This document shows, piece after piece, positions 43,001 to 51,973 of a DNA stretch of 64,000 nt. Each line of letters opens with the position of its first letter. Position 1 is the stretch's first letter. This stretch comes from Alphaproteobacteria bacterium (GTDB lineage: Bacteria > Pseudomonadota > Alphaproteobacteria > Rhodobacterales > Rhodobacteraceae): positions 1 through 64,000 of the forward strand of contig JAUIIJ010000028.1 of NCBI GenBank assembly GCA_030431825.1, read 5' to 3'. The position numbers and the translations under genes were made by a program. The notes beneath the pieces are model-generated. The model made no database searches, was not told the origin of the DNA, and saw only the letters and a list, made by a program, of their open reading frames with translations.

Positions 43001-43822
43001 ATGCGACATACTCTACCCATTGCACCACAATTCTATGTGACGGCGCCGCAACCCTGCCCTTATCTGGAGGGCAGGATGGAGCGCAAGCTGTTCACCTCGC
43101 TTCAGGGTGACAATGCCGACCGGCTGAACAACGGCCTGAGTCAACAGGGTTTCCGCCGCTCGCAGAACGTGCTCTACCGTCCGTCATGCGCGGACTGTTC
43201 GGCCTGCCTGTCGGCGCGTATAGATGTGGATCGCTACAAGCCGACCAAGAGCCAGAAACGCGCCGCACGTCGCAACGCGGAGATCGAGCGGCACGCCACC
43301 TCGCCCTGGGCCACCGAGGACCAGTACGACCTGTTTCGCCGGTATCTCGACGCGCGCCACGCGGATGGCGGCATGGCGGACATGGATGTTTTCGAGTTCT
43401 CGGCGATGATCGAGGAAACCCCCATTCGCAGCCGGGTCATCGAATACATCGATCCGGACGGAGACGAGCTCGTGGGGGTGAGCCTGACCGACGTGCTCGA
43501 AGACGGGCTGAGCATGGTCTACTCCTTTTACGCGCCCGACCGGCTGCAACACAGCCTGGGCACCTACATGATCATGGATCATATCGAGATCGCCCGGAAC
43601 GCCGATCTGCCCTATGTCTATCTCGGCTACTGGGTGCCGGGCAGCCGCAAGATGGGATACAAGGCCAAGTTCTCGGGGCTGGAAGTCTATGTCGGCGGCG
43701 AATGGGTATCCGTGTCGAATCCTGACCATTTCACCGCCGAAACCCATCCCCTGTCGACCGATCCCATCGCCGAGCAGGTTGCCAATATCAGCCTGCCCGA
43801 CGGCCGCCCGACCCGGCTCTGA
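43001..43822 (+). CDS. bpt: Leucyl/arginyl-tRNA--protein transferase (Bpt/Ate family)
   Basis: 273 aa from the ATG at 43001 ([19 protein letters not shown]). The N-terminal domain has the [19 protein letters not shown] motif and a cysteine set in [15 protein letters not shown]; the C-terminal GNAT-like domain shows [17 protein letters not shown] and [19 protein letters not shown]. This is the bacterial Bpt branch, which puts leucine on N-terminal Asp/Glu and so marks proteins for ClpS/ClpAP in the N-degron pathway. It is not co-directionally coupled closely with RDD (65 bp gap). Confidence 0.92.
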   Translation: MRHTLPIAPQFYVTAPQPCPYLEGRMERKLFTSLQGDNADRLNNGLSQQGFRRSQNVLYRPSCADCSACLSARIDVDRYKPTKSQKRAARRNAEIERHATSPWATEDQYDLFRRYLDARHADGGMADMDVFEFSAMIEETPIRSRVIEYIDPDGDELVGVSLTDVLEDGLSMVYSFYAPDRLQHSLGTYMIMDHIEIARNADLPYVYLGYWVPGSRKMGYKAKFSGLEVYVGGEWVSVSNPDHFTAETHPLSTDPIAEQVANISLPDGRPTRL

Positions 43823-44041
43823 TCCGTCCCCTGCCCTTTCGCTGTGCATGGTGTGAACAGCAACGGTCGTTCATGCGCGCACCCACAGCCAGCGGGCAAA
43901 TGTCCGGATTGCGCGCCGGTTTTCGAAAATGATCCGCAGAGCGCGCAAGATCATAGCATTGTTTCGCCTGAAAACCCGCAAGCGCAACAAAACGTCGCAG
44001 ACCCGGCGCGATCCGGGCTGCGAATTCGCGACGATTGGCGG

Positions 44042-44068
44042 TTGACGCCCCTGTTTTGCGCCCATAAT
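44042..44068 (+). promoter_or_regulatory. Candidate promoter of the ilvBN operon
   Basis: TTGACG at 44042-44047 and CATAAT at 44063-44068. The hexamers are good, the 15-bp spacer is short. Predicted start about 44075, placing the leader peptide ATG at +25. Confidence 0.5.
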
Positions 44069-44098
44069 GTCGCCCGGGCATGAACAGGAGTGGTGAAT

Positions 44099-44146
44099 AT
44101 GTCTCGCCTAGTCGTAATCGTTGGAACCACGCGCATGGGCCGGTAA
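44099..44146 (+). CDS. ilvB leader peptide (attenuator)
   Basis: 15 codons, ATG at 44099, TAA at 44144-44146, with AGGAG at 44086-44090, an ideal distance. Product MSRLVVIVGTTRMGR has a Leu-Val-Val-Ile-Val run (codons 4-8), the amino acids whose pathway the next gene starts. This is the pattern of branched-chain amino acid leader peptides, where a ribosome stalled on these codons changes the RNA fold. Confidence 0.85.
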   Translation: MSRLVVIVGTTRMGR

Positions 44147-44198
44147 CGGTTAACCATATTACGACCCATGCGCCCCCGCCAAGAACGGGGGCTTTTTT
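44111..44198 (+). promoter_or_regulatory. Transcription attenuator of ilvBN
   Basis: Three mutually exclusive or competing stems can be drawn: A, GTCGTAAT 44111-44118 with ATTACGAC 44158-44165; B, GCGCATGGG 44131-44139 with CCCATGCGC 44165-44173; and the terminator at 44172-44192. A and B cannot coexist because they would interlock. A ribosome stalled on the Val/Ile codons covers the left arm of A and frees B, which invades the terminator stem by two bases and could act as antiterminator. Stem arms are exact; the mechanism is inferred. Confidence 0.72.
44172..44198 (+). terminator. Attenuator terminator upstream of ilvB
   Basis: GCCCCCG (44172-44178), 7-nt loop, CGGGGGC (44186-44192), then six T (44193-44198). 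Canonical intrinsic terminator lying 26 bp after the leader stop codon and 36 bp before ilvB. Confidence 0.88.
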
Positions 44199-44233
44199 AT
44201 GCGCAGGACGTTGTCTCGGATGGAGCAAAACAG

Positions 44234-45985
44234 ATGACACGTGAAATGACCGGAGCAAAGATGTTGGTGCAGGCGCTGAAGGATCAGGGCGTCGACACGG
44301 TATTCGGATATCCCGGTGGCGCAGTCCTGCCCATCTATGACGAGATTTTCCAGCAGAACGACGTGCGGCATGTCCTGGTGCGGCACGAACAGGGTGCGGT
44401 CCACGCCGCCGAAGGCTACGCGCGCTCTACCGGCAAGCCCGGCGTGGTGCTCGTGACATCGGGCCCCGGCGCCACCAACGCGGTGACCGGGCTGACCGAT
44501 GCCCTGATGGACAGCATCCCGATCGTGGTCTTTACCGGCCAGGTGCCGACCTTCATGATCGGCTCGGACGCCTTTCAAGAGGCGGATACCGTGGGCATCA
44601 CCCGCCCCTGCACCAAGCACAACTGGCTGGTCAAGGATACCAACACGCTCTCGGGCGTCATCCACGAGGCGTTTCATGTGGCCACGTCCGGACGGCCCGG
44701 TCCCGTGCTGGTGGACATTCCCAAGGATGTGCAGTTTGCCACCGGCACCTACACCAAGCCGTCGCCTACCGCGTCCCACTATCAACCCCGCGTCAAGGGC
44801 GATCTCGAAGAGATCACCGAACTGGTCGCAGCCATGGAAAAGGCCAAGCGTCCGGTTTTCTATACCGGCGGCGGGGTGATCAATTCCGGCCCCGCGGCGA
44901 GCCAGCTTCTGCGCGAACTCGTGGACGCGACCGGCTTTCCCATCACCTCGACATTGATGGGCCTCGGTGCCTATCCGGCGTCCGGCAAGAACTGGCTCGG
45001 GATGCTCGGGATGCACGGGCTCTACGAAGCGAACCTCGCGATGCACGATTGTGACCTGCTGATCAATATCGGGGCGCGGTTCGACGACCGGATCACCGGA
45101 CGGATCGACGCCTTCAGCCCCAAGTCGACCAAGGCACATATCGATATCGATCCGAGTTCGATCAACAAGGTCATCAAGACCGATATCCCGATCGTGGGCG
45201 ACGTGGCGCATGTGCTCGAGGACATGTTGAAAGTCTGGAAGTCGCGCGGGCGCAAGACCAACGCGGAAGCGGTGGCCAAGTGGCACATGAAGATCAACGA
45301 CTGGCGAAAGGTCGATTGCCTCGCCTTCACCGCCGGCGACAAGACCATCAAGCCTCAGCAGGCGCTGGCGCGGCTCGAAGCGCTGACCAAGGGGCGCGAT
45401 CGCTATATCACGACCGAGGTCGGCCAGCATCAGATGTGGGCGGCCCAATACCTGACCTTCGAGGATCCGAACCGCTGGATGACATCCGGCGGGCTGGGCA
45501 CGATGGGCTATGGTTTCCCCGCGTCGATCGGTGTGCAGATGGCGCATCCCGAAAGCCTCGTGATCAATGTCGCGGGCGAGGCAAGCTGGCTGATGAACAT
45601 GCAGGAAATGGGGACCGCGGTGCAGTATCGCCTGCCGGTCAAGCAATTCATCCTGAACAACGAGCGTCTTGGCATGGTGCGCCAGTGGCAGGAACTTCTG
45701 CATGGCGAACGCTATTCGCACAGCTGGTCCGAGGCGCTGCCCGATTTCGTGAAACTCGCCGAAGCCTTTGGCGCCAAGGGCATCATCTGCAAGGATCCGG
45801 CGGATCTCGACGACGCGATCATGGAGATGATCGACCATGACGGCCCGGTTATCTTTGATTGCCTCGTCGAAAAGCACGAAAACTGTTTCCCGATGATCCC
45901 CTCGGGCAAGGCGCATAACGAAATGCTGCTGGGCGAAGCGGAAACCCAGGGCGTGATCCAGGCCGGTGGCGCGGTTCTGGTCTAG
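44234..45985 (+). CDS. ilvB: Acetohydroxyacid synthase, catalytic (large) subunit
   Basis: 583 aa from the ATG at 44234 (MTREMTGAKMLVQAL). Catalyses the first common step of valine, leucine and isoleucine synthesis from pyruvate and 2-oxobutyrate, with ThDP, Mg and FAD. Visible motifs: FGYPGGAVLPIYD, activating Glu in LVRHEQGAVHAAEGYAR, the FAD region GARFDDRITGR, and the ThDP motif GEASWLMNMQE, where the usual first Asp is Glu, then LNNERLGMVRQWQ. Frame extends upstream to 44168 through the terminator, so the chosen start is the sensible one. It is governed by the leader/attenuator and followed by ilvN. Confidence 0.96.
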   Translation: MTREMTGAKMLVQALKDQGVDTVFGYPGGAVLPIYDEIFQQNDVRHVLVRHEQGAVHAAEGYARSTGKPGVVLVTSGPGATNAVTGLTDALMDSIPIVVFTGQVPTFMIGSDAFQEADTVGITRPCTKHNWLVKDTNTLSGVIHEAFHVATSGRPGPVLVDIPKDVQFATGTYTKPSPTASHYQPRVKGDLEEITELVAAMEKAKRPVFYTGGGVINSGPAASQLLRELVDATGFPITSTLMGLGAYPASGKNWLGMLGMHGLYEANLAMHDCDLLINIGARFDDRITGRIDAFSPKSTKAHIDIDPSSINKVIKTDIPIVGDVAHVLEDMLKVWKSRGRKTNAEAVAKWHMKINDWRKVDCLAFTAGDKTIKPQQALARLEALTKGRDRYITTEVGQHQMWAAQYLTFEDPNRWMTSGGLGTMGYGFPASIGVQMAHPESLVINVAGEASWLMNMQEMGTAVQYRLPVKQFILNNERLGMVRQWQELLHGERYSHSWSEALPDFVKLAEAFGAKGIICKDPADLDDAIMEMIDHDGPVIFDCLVEKHENCFPMIPSGKAHNEMLLGEAETQGVIQAGGAVLV

Positions 45986-46057
45986 GACGCGATCCCGAAA
46001 TCGGTGAACGGGCGCTGCGGCGCCCGGCATTCGGAACATCTCAGGAGTATGGACATC

Positions 46058-46618
46058 ATGTCTGCCCTACACATCAAAAAAGGCGCGACCAAGCATTCGG
46101 CCTATAACCTGCGCCCCAGCTTTTCGGACGTTCAGGAACGACACACGATCGCGGTACTGGTCGAAAACGAACCCGGCGTTCTGGCGCGGGTGATCGGCCT
46201 GTTTTCCGGGCGCGGCTACAACATCGAAAGCCTGACCGTCGCCGAGGTGGACCACACCGGCCACCTGAGCCGTATCACCATCGTCACCACCGGCACGCCG
46301 CAGGTCATCGAACAAATCAAGGCACAGCTGGGCCGCATCGTCTCGGTGCACGAAGTACACGATCTCACGGTCGAAGGGGCGTCGGTCGAACGGGAACTGG
46401 CGATGCTCAAGGTCGTTGGCGACGGGGAAAAACGAGTTGAGGCGCTACGCCTTGCAGACATCTTTCGCGCCAATGTGGTCGACAGCACGCTGAGCAGCTT
46501 TGTCTTCGAGATCACCGGCGCTCCGGAAAAGATCGACGCCTTCGCCGATCTGATGCGGCCGCTCGGCCTGTCCGAAATTGCACGGACGGGGATTGCCGCG
46601 TTGATGCGTGGCGATTGA
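46058..46618 (+). CDS. ilvN: Acetohydroxyacid synthase, regulatory (small) subunit
   Basis: 186 aa from the ATG at 46058, which has AGGAG at good distance; the ATG at 46049 is too close to that site. An N-terminal ACT domain (HTIAVLVENEPGVLARVIGLFSGRGYNIESL, landmark only) binds the feedback inhibitor valine; the C-terminal half (about 95-175) is the ALS_ss_C domain with LRLADIFRANVVDST. It activates IlvB and gives feedback control. The N-terminal extension of about 25 residues before the ACT domain is usual for alphaproteobacteria. Confidence 0.95.
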   Translation: MSALHIKKGATKHSAYNLRPSFSDVQERHTIAVLVENEPGVLARVIGLFSGRGYNIESLTVAEVDHTGHLSRITIVTTGTPQVIEQIKAQLGRIVSVHEVHDLTVEGASVERELAMLKVVGDGEKRVEALRLADIFRANVVDSTLSSFVFEITGAPEKIDAFADLMRPLGLSEIARTGIAALMRGD

Positions 46619-46632
46619 TGACAAGAGTTCTT

Positions 46633-46738
46633 TATAGCATTTCGCGATAAACCTGAATCACCTGATGCTGCCTGAAATCAGAGATTTCAACGCATTAGGT
46701 GATGCCGGATGTTTCAAGTCAATCGCGAAACGCGTTAG
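46633..46738. repeat. Dispersed palindromic repeat, copy B
   Basis: 106 bp from TATAGC to GCGTTAG, about 80 % identical to copy A at 7000-7104 with one 1-bp gap. Terminal TTTCGCGAT/ATCGCGAAA and inner ATCACCTGATGC/GCATTAGGTGAT arms give a long hairpin. It starts 14 bp after the ilvN stop, so it could also work as the operon's transcription end or RNA-stabilising element. Confidence 0.75.
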
Positions 46739-46795
46739 TGCGGGCAATCTCTCGCCCTGAGCGTCGGTCGCGGCGCTCAGAACGCCAGCACCGGA

Positions 46796-47161
46796 TCAGG
46801 CCCGTCCGAAGGTAACCGCACTGCGTCGATCACGTCCGGTCCGGCGCTGGGCCGTGAAGGGTATGATCTCGGCGGAACCACGCTGCTTGTGCATGGGAGT
46901 GGCGGGGGAAACCCGGACCTCTCCGGCCGTTTCCAGGGACTCAGGCAGTTCCGGAAAGACGCCCTCTGCAATCAACCTGGGATTGTGTGCAAATCGCATG
47001 TTGCGGTCCATTGTCAGGTCGAATTCGACCCAATCCCCGGCATCCATCGGCACCATTTGGGCATCATTGGTCGATCGATAAAATGCAAGATCTCCATGAT
47101 CTTCGCACCAGATGACCGCTTTGTGATCTTCCTCGTCACTCCAGAGAACTACGCCAAACAT
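46796..47161 (-). CDS. Conserved hypothetical protein
   Basis: 121 aa from the ATG at 47161 (MFGVVLWSDEEDHKAVIWCED); a GTG at 47173 would add four residues. The first half looks like a small beta barrel (KAVIWCEDHGDLAFY, AGDWVEFDLTMDRNMRFA), the C-terminal third is basic (AQRRTGRDRRSA). The barrel-like alternation recalls cold-shock or PilZ-type folds but no motif is decisive. No known domain recognised. It is divergent from the XRE gene. Confidence 0.6.
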   Translation of the reverse strand: MFGVVLWSDEEDHKAVIWCEDHGDLAFYRSTNDAQMVPMDAGDWVEFDLTMDRNMRFAHNPRLIAEGVFPELPESLETAGEVRVSPATPMHKQRGSAEIIPFTAQRRTGRDRRSAVTFGRA

Positions 47162-47279
47162 GATCCATCCCACTAAATCTCTCTATACTAAGTTTGAGCC
47201 AATTCTTTACAATCAGACATGGAAAACCTTGCGTCGTGCTATTGCATTTTGTGTCTGAAACTATAGCTTACCGATACAT

Positions 47280-47311
47280 ATTGGCGTCACACCTGACTCT
47301 AATTGGCGTCA
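47280..47311. promoter_or_regulatory. Direct repeat in the XRE gene upstream region
   Basis: ATTGGCGTCA occurs at 47280-47289 and again at 47302-47311, 22 bp apart (two helical turns). A second short direct repeat, GGGTGCAG, is at 47359-47366 and 47370-47377, 11 bp apart. The region 47162-47401 is AT-richer than its surroundings and holds the divergent promoters; the repeats are candidate binding sites for the XRE protein itself. Confidence 0.4.
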
Positions 47312-47401
47312 AAGTACGAAATCGGATCCCAAGCCGGGTATTTTCATTCATACTGCTTGGGTGCAGCCCGGGTGCAGTCGCACTTCAACAAAGGAGGCTC
47401 C

Positions 47402-48199
47402 ATGTCCAAATCGACACGATCTCCGGCTGAATTGCGCAACATGTTTGGCGCAAATCTGCGCATCCTGTCGAAAAGTTATCCCTCGATCTCAGAACTCGCG
47501 CGGCAGCTTGGCATCAACCGGACACAGTTCAACCGGTACTTGTCTGGCGAAAGTTTTCCACGGCCCGATGTCCTTGACCGGATATGCGCCTTTTTCGATG
47601 TCGATGCCCGTATCCTGCTCGATCCTGTCGACACCCTGAACACCGGCGGTTCCATCCTCAACGGGCCGATGCTGTCGCAATTCACCGGTCCCGGTGTCAG
47701 CGATGTGAACGAAGACATATTTCCCAGCGGGTTCTACCGGTTTTCCCGGCGCAGCTTCGTCAACGAAAGCCAGTTCATCGTCGGGCTGGTCCACGTCTTC
47801 CGATATGCCGATCACGTCTATGTGCGTGGCTACGAGGCCCGCGAGGCGATGCGCCAGCAGGGCCTGCCCATCGACGCCCGTGCGCGGGAATTCCGCGGCT
47901 ACGCGATCCGGCAGGAAGATGGTGTCGCGTTGATGATCTCTCGGCGCAGGGCGATGACCAGTTCCTTCAATTACCTCGCACGGGTCGCTTCGTTCGAGAA
48001 CAACTACTGGGTTGGCTACGTCACCCGCACGGTGCGCGAGAGCACCACCGGCACCCGGGTTACACGCATGGTCTATGAACATCTTGGCGGCGGTTGGGGG
48101 GGCGTTCTCGATGCGGCCCGCCGTACCGGGTTCAAGACCGAGGACGAATTGCTCCCGTTCCACCGACGGCTTCTGCAACCCGCAGACCCGTTTCGCTGA
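47402..48199 (+). CDS. XRE-family helix-turn-helix transcriptional regulator
   Basis: 265 aa. The ATG at 47402 has a perfect AAGGAGG (47391-47397) 4 bp upstream, one of the strongest ribosome sites in the window. The N-terminal HTH covers about residues 8-65 (NLRILSKSYPSISELARQLG, INRTQFNRYLSGESFP) with the Cro/CI fold. The C-terminal ~190 residues form a sensory domain I do not recognise; it is not a cupin. It precedes the Rieske oxygenase gene by about 115 bp on the same strand and may regulate it. Confidence 0.83.
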   Translation: MSKSTRSPAELRNMFGANLRILSKSYPSISELARQLGINRTQFNRYLSGESFPRPDVLDRICAFFDVDARILLDPVDTLNTGGSILNGPMLSQFTGPGVSDVNEDIFPSGFYRFSRRSFVNESQFIVGLVHVFRYADHVYVRGYEAREAMRQQGLPIDARAREFRGYAIRQEDGVALMISRRRAMTSSFNYLARVASFENNYWVGYVTRTVRESTTGTRVTRMVYEHLGGGWGGVLDAARRTGFKTEDELLPFHRRLLQPADPFR

Positions 48200-48315
48200 C
48201 CGCACAGGGCCGCCAAACCGGGTCGGTGTCGCGGTGAGAGAACTTTCGTCGCAAAGAGAGCGGATAAGGCATGGCTGTCCCGGATACAAATTCGGGGCAA
48301 GCCAAGGAGAGCCAC

Positions 48316-49476
48316 ATGCCACATCCCCTTTCGGATCTGTCCGCCGTTCGCCGCCCGATCACCCATGCACAGGGGTTGCCAAATGCCCACTACACCGATG
48401 CGGGGGTGTTCGAGGAAGAGAAACAGGCCCTGCTGTTTTCGCAGTGGGCCGGTCTTGCCGCCGAGGCCGATGTGCCCGAACCGGGTGATGCCGTCCCGAT
48501 GAGCTTTCTCGGAGTGCCGCTGCTGCTGATCCGCGACAAAGAAGGCCAGGTCCGGGTGTTCCAGAACACCTGCCGCCATCGCGGCATGATCCTTGTCGAG
48601 GAGCCGCGCAAGATCGAGGGCGCGATCCGCTGCCCCTATCACAGCTGGTGTTACGCCACGGACGGACGGCTTGTCAGCACCCCGCATGTGGGCGGGCCCG
48701 GGCAGAACACCCATGACGGGATCGACCGGGCCACGCTGGGCCTGATCGAGGTGCGCAGCCACCTGTGGTTCGGCGTGGTCTGGATAAACCTGTCCGGTGA
48801 CGCACCGGCATTCGAGGTCGCGATGTCGGACCTGCTCGAACGCTGGTCCGAATTCGATCATCCGCTGTTTCATGGCGGTGCCGAAAGCCGATTCCAGCTC
48901 GAGGTGGATTGCAACTGGAAACTCGCGGTCGAGAATTACTGCGAGAGCTATCACCTGCCCTGGGTTCATCCCGGCCTGAACAGCTATTCACGGCTGGAAG
49001 ATCATTATCACATTGAACGGCCCGGAGAATATTCCGGGCAAGGCACCCTGGTCTATCGCCAGATCCGCGACGAGAACGGCGATGTCTTTCCCGATTTCGA
49101 GTCGCTGAGCGACAAATGGAATACCGCTGCGGAATATGTCGCGGCCTACCCCAATGTCCTGCTCGGCGTGCACCGCGATCACGCCTTTGCAATCATCCTG
49201 GTGCCGGACGCCGTCGGCCACACCACCGAACATGTGCACATCTTCTATGCCCGGCCGGCCACCGGCGAAGGGCTGCGTGCGCGCAACGCGCAGCAGTGGA
49301 AGACCGTATTCGAAGAGGACATCTTTGTCGTCCAGGGCATGCAGCGCGGCCGCCTGGCCCCCGGTTTCGACGGCGGCAGATTTTCACCGGCGATGGATGG
49401 ACCGACGCATCTGTTTCATGATTGGGTCGCCGGCAAACTCGAGACCCACCGCGCCCAGTCCCGCGCTGCCGAATGA
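48316..49476 (+). CDS. Rieske non-haem iron oxygenase, alpha subunit
   Basis: 386 aa from the ATG at 48316, with AAGGAGA upstream. The Rieske 2Fe-2S site is Cys86-x-His88 (NTCRHRGM) and Cys106-xx-His109 (RCPYHSW). The catalytic domain has the ENYCESYHLPWVHPGL motif with the two iron-binding histidines and the bridging acidic residue. Family members hydroxylate aromatic rings or N-demethylate quaternary amines (GbcA-like); the substrate here is unknown. No reductase gene is adjacent. The next gene overlaps by 4 bp. Confidence 0.88.
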   Translation: MPHPLSDLSAVRRPITHAQGLPNAHYTDAGVFEEEKQALLFSQWAGLAAEADVPEPGDAVPMSFLGVPLLLIRDKEGQVRVFQNTCRHRGMILVEEPRKIEGAIRCPYHSWCYATDGRLVSTPHVGGPGQNTHDGIDRATLGLIEVRSHLWFGVVWINLSGDAPAFEVAMSDLLERWSEFDHPLFHGGAESRFQLEVDCNWKLAVENYCESYHLPWVHPGLNSYSRLEDHYHIERPGEYSGQGTLVYRQIRDENGDVFPDFESLSDKWNTAAEYVAAYPNVLLGVHRDHAFAIILVPDAVGHTTEHVHIFYARPATGEGLRARNAQQWKTVFEEDIFVVQGMQRGRLAPGFDGGRFSPAMDGPTHLFHDWVAGKLETHRAQSRAAE

Positions 49477-49688
49477 CGGATCTGGATGAACGGTTGCTGG
49501 CGGCCCACGCCGCCCGCAACCACCGCGCTCTGGTCGATCTGTATCGCGAGGCGGCAGAGGCCGCGAAAACCCCGGATGCGGCGGGCTTTTACCTGACCCA
49601 TGCCTATGTGTTCGCGCTGGAACAGGATCACCCGGCAGCGCCGGCGCTACGCGCCCGTCTGGTCAGCGAAGGCCGCGAGCCCGCCTAG
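49473..49688 (+). CDS. Small protein coupled to the Rieske oxygenase
   Basis: 71 aa, ATG at 49473 overlapping the oxygenase TGA (ATGA). Helical and alanine-rich with [20 protein letters not shown] and [13 protein letters not shown]; it looks like one and a half TPR-like repeats. Function unknown. Its stop TAG shares the CTAG at 49685-49688 with the stop of the convergent DUF2189 gene. Confidence 0.68.
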   Translation: MTDLDERLLAAHAARNHRALVDLYREAAEAAKTPDAAGFYLTHAYVFALEQDHPAAPALRARLVSEGREPA

Positions 49689-50464
49689 CCGCCAGCGTCA
49701 GTCTTGAGCTGGTCGTAAAGGTGCCAGGTCGCATGGCCGAGCAGCGGCAGCACCAGAAACAGGCCCAGGAACCAGGGCAGTAAGGCGGCGAAACTCGCCA
49801 CCGCGATGAACGCCGCCCAAAGCAGCATCGGCAGCGGGTGCGCCATGACATATTTGAAACTGGTGATCATCGCGGTCACGAAATCCACCTCGCGATCGAG
49901 CAACAACGGAAGCGACAGAACCGTTATCATGTAGAGCAACAGCGCAAACAACGCGCCGACGACCGTGCCGACCGCCAGCATCATCAGCCCGTTCATCGTC
50001 AGGAACACGTCGAATGAGGTCGAGATATTGGTCATCGTCGACAGGCCGAGGAACAGCGCGAATATCATGTGCCCGATAAAGAACCACCACAGGAACACCA
50101 CGATGATGATGGCGCAGATCGACGGGAGTTGCCGTCGGCTCTGGTGAATGACCACGCCGAGTATGCCGCCCCAGTCCAACGGGATACCCTTTTCCAGCCG
50201 GCGGGAGACCTCGTAAAGACCGACGGCGGCAAAGGGCCCGATCAGCGGAAAGCCGATCGCCGCCAATACCAGCCAGAAGGTCGTGCCCGTGCGGGCGGTG
50301 ATCAGCGTCATCAGCCACCCTGCGAGAACGTAGAACGCGGCAAAGACAAGCCCGTAGACCGGCGCGCGGCGAAAATCCCGCCACCCGCGTAAAAGCGCGG
50401 TGCGCAGGATCCCGCCAGACACGGGTTGCAACGACGGCACACCATGTTCGAGTGTTTGCTGCAT
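49685..50464 (-). CDS. DUF2189 polytopic membrane protein
   Basis: 259 aa from the ATG at 50464 ([15 protein letters not shown]), which has GGAGAGGG upstream. About six membrane spans, including [37 protein letters not shown] and [21 protein letters not shown] (partial). The motif [14 protein letters not shown] and [17 protein letters not shown] are family-typical. Function unknown. It overlaps the convergent small gene by 4 bp. Confidence 0.82.
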   Translation of the reverse strand: MQQTLEHGVPSLQPVSGGILRTALLRGWRDFRRAPVYGLVFAAFYVLAGWLMTLITARTGTTFWLVLAAIGFPLIGPFAAVGLYEVSRRLEKGIPLDWGGILGVVIHQSRRQLPSICAIIIVVFLWWFFIGHMIFALFLGLSTMTNISTSFDVFLTMNGLMMLAVGTVVGALFALLLYMITVLSLPLLLDREVDFVTAMITSFKYVMAHPLPMLLWAAFIAVASFAALLPWFLGLFLVLPLLGHATWHLYDQLKTDAGG

Positions 50465-50489
50465 TCCCTCTCCTCCCCGATCGCCTCGG

Positions 50490-51887
50490 CTATAGTGGCG
50501 GGCGATGCGACGGCCAATCTGTCGCCGCATGATAGGCCGCGCCAAGCGCCAGCAGCTTTGCGTCGCTCCCGCGCGGCCCGAAAACCTGGACCCCCATCGG
50601 AAGCCCCCGAGAACCGAACCCGGCCGGAACCGCCAGCGCCGGCAGACCGATCAGACTGACCGGAACGACGACCTGCATCCATTGATGGTAGGTCTCCATC
50701 GCGGTGCCCGCGATGCTGGTCGGGTACGGAATATCCGCGTCAAAGGGCCAGACCTGCGCCGTGGGCAGGATCAGGGCGTCGTAGGTGTCGAACAACGCCG
50801 CCGCCGCCATGAACCACTGCGACCGGATCACGCTGGCCTTGTGAACATCGAGCGCCGACAACCCAAGCCCGCGTTCGGTTTCCCAGATCGCGGTGTCTTT
50901 CAATTCGGCCCCTTCCGCAAGGAAACCCGACAATCCCGTCGAAACCTGCCAGGACCGCAGATCGATCCAGCTTTGCCAGATGGCCTCTGCCGAAAACGGG
51001 GCGGCGAGCGGCTCTACCACACATCCGAGCGATTCCAGCACCTTGAGCACGTCGCATGACAGCTCGAGAATGCCCTCTTCCATCGGGTATGCCCCGCCCC
51101 AGTCGCCCAGCCAGCCGATCCGCAGCCCCTTGGGATCCGCGGCAGACAACGGCGCGACCGGGTCCACCGGCACCCCGTGCGGCTGCCTCGGGTCAGGTCC
51201 GGAAATCACGTCGAGCAGGATGGCGATATCCTCGGGCGAGCGTGCCATCGGACCCAATGTCGACAACTGGTGCAGAAAGATATCGCCCTCCGGTTCGGAC
51301 GGCACCCGCCCCCAGCCGGGTCTGAACCCGTAGACATTGTTCCAGGCCGCCGGGTTGCGCAGGCTTCCCATCATGTCAGACCCGTCCGCCAGCGCCGTCA
51401 TCCCGGTTGCCAGGCTCACCGCCGCCCCGCCCGACGAGCCTCCGCAACTGCGCGACGTGTCATAGGGGTTCCGCGTCGCACCATGCACCGGATTGAACGT
51501 ATTGCTGCCAAGCCCGAATTCCGGCGTATTGGTCTTGCCGATCAGGATCGCGCCCGCCGCGCGCATCCGGGCGGCGATCAGATCATCCTTTTCGGGCACA
51601 TTATCGGCGAAGATCGGCGAGCCGAATGTCGATCGCACCCCGGCAACATTGACGAGATCCTTGACCGCGATCGGCAAGCCGTGCAACGGGCCGCGTCTGG
51701 CGCCGTTGTCGAGGTCGCGCGCCTCTGCCATCAATTCGTCCGGCTCCCGCAACGATACAATCGCGTTGACCGCACCGTTGACCGCATCGATGCGCGCCAA
51801 GGTCTCCTGCATCAGCTCGCTCGCGGACAAAGACCCGTCAGACAGTTTGGCGAGCAGGCTGGTCGCCGTTTGCTGGGTCAGGGACAT
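50490..51887 (-). CDS. Amidase (amidase signature family)
   Basis: 465 aa from the ATG at 51887, with GAGGAG upstream. The Ser-cisSer-Lys triad is present: Lys in [14 protein letters not shown], the Gly/Ser-rich loop [17 protein letters not shown], and the nucleophile in [14 protein letters not shown], where the usual GTDTGGSIR is altered. It hydrolyses a carboxylic amide; GatA is excluded because the GatB/GatC neighbours are missing. Substrate unknown. Next to, but not overlapping, the DUF2189 gene (25 bp). Confidence 0.88.
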   Translation of the reverse strand: MSLTQQTATSLLAKLSDGSLSASELMQETLARIDAVNGAVNAIVSLREPDELMAEARDLDNGARRGPLHGLPIAVKDLVNVAGVRSTFGSPIFADNVPEKDDLIAARMRAAGAILIGKTNTPEFGLGSNTFNPVHGATRNPYDTSRSCGGSSGGAAVSLATGMTALADGSDMMGSLRNPAAWNNVYGFRPGWGRVPSEPEGDIFLHQLSTLGPMARSPEDIAILLDVISGPDPRQPHGVPVDPVAPLSAADPKGLRIGWLGDWGGAYPMEEGILELSCDVLKVLESLGCVVEPLAAPFSAEAIWQSWIDLRSWQVSTGLSGFLAEGAELKDTAIWETERGLGLSALDVHKASVIRSQWFMAAAALFDTYDALILPTAQVWPFDADIPYPTSIAGTAMETYHQWMQVVVPVSLIGLPALAVPAGFGSRGLPMGVQVFGPRGSDAKLLALGAAYHAATDWPSHRPPL

Positions 51888-51973
51888 GGGGCAGCTCCTC
51901 GGACAGTCGTGCTGCCAAACTAGCCGCTGCCCCAGACCATGCAACCCCCTGATTGCAGGGGCACAACCCGATC

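Noticed and set aside
43844-44083. 79-codon frame upstream of ilvBN
   Set aside because: No ribosome site, no similarity to a family, and it runs through the likely promoter.
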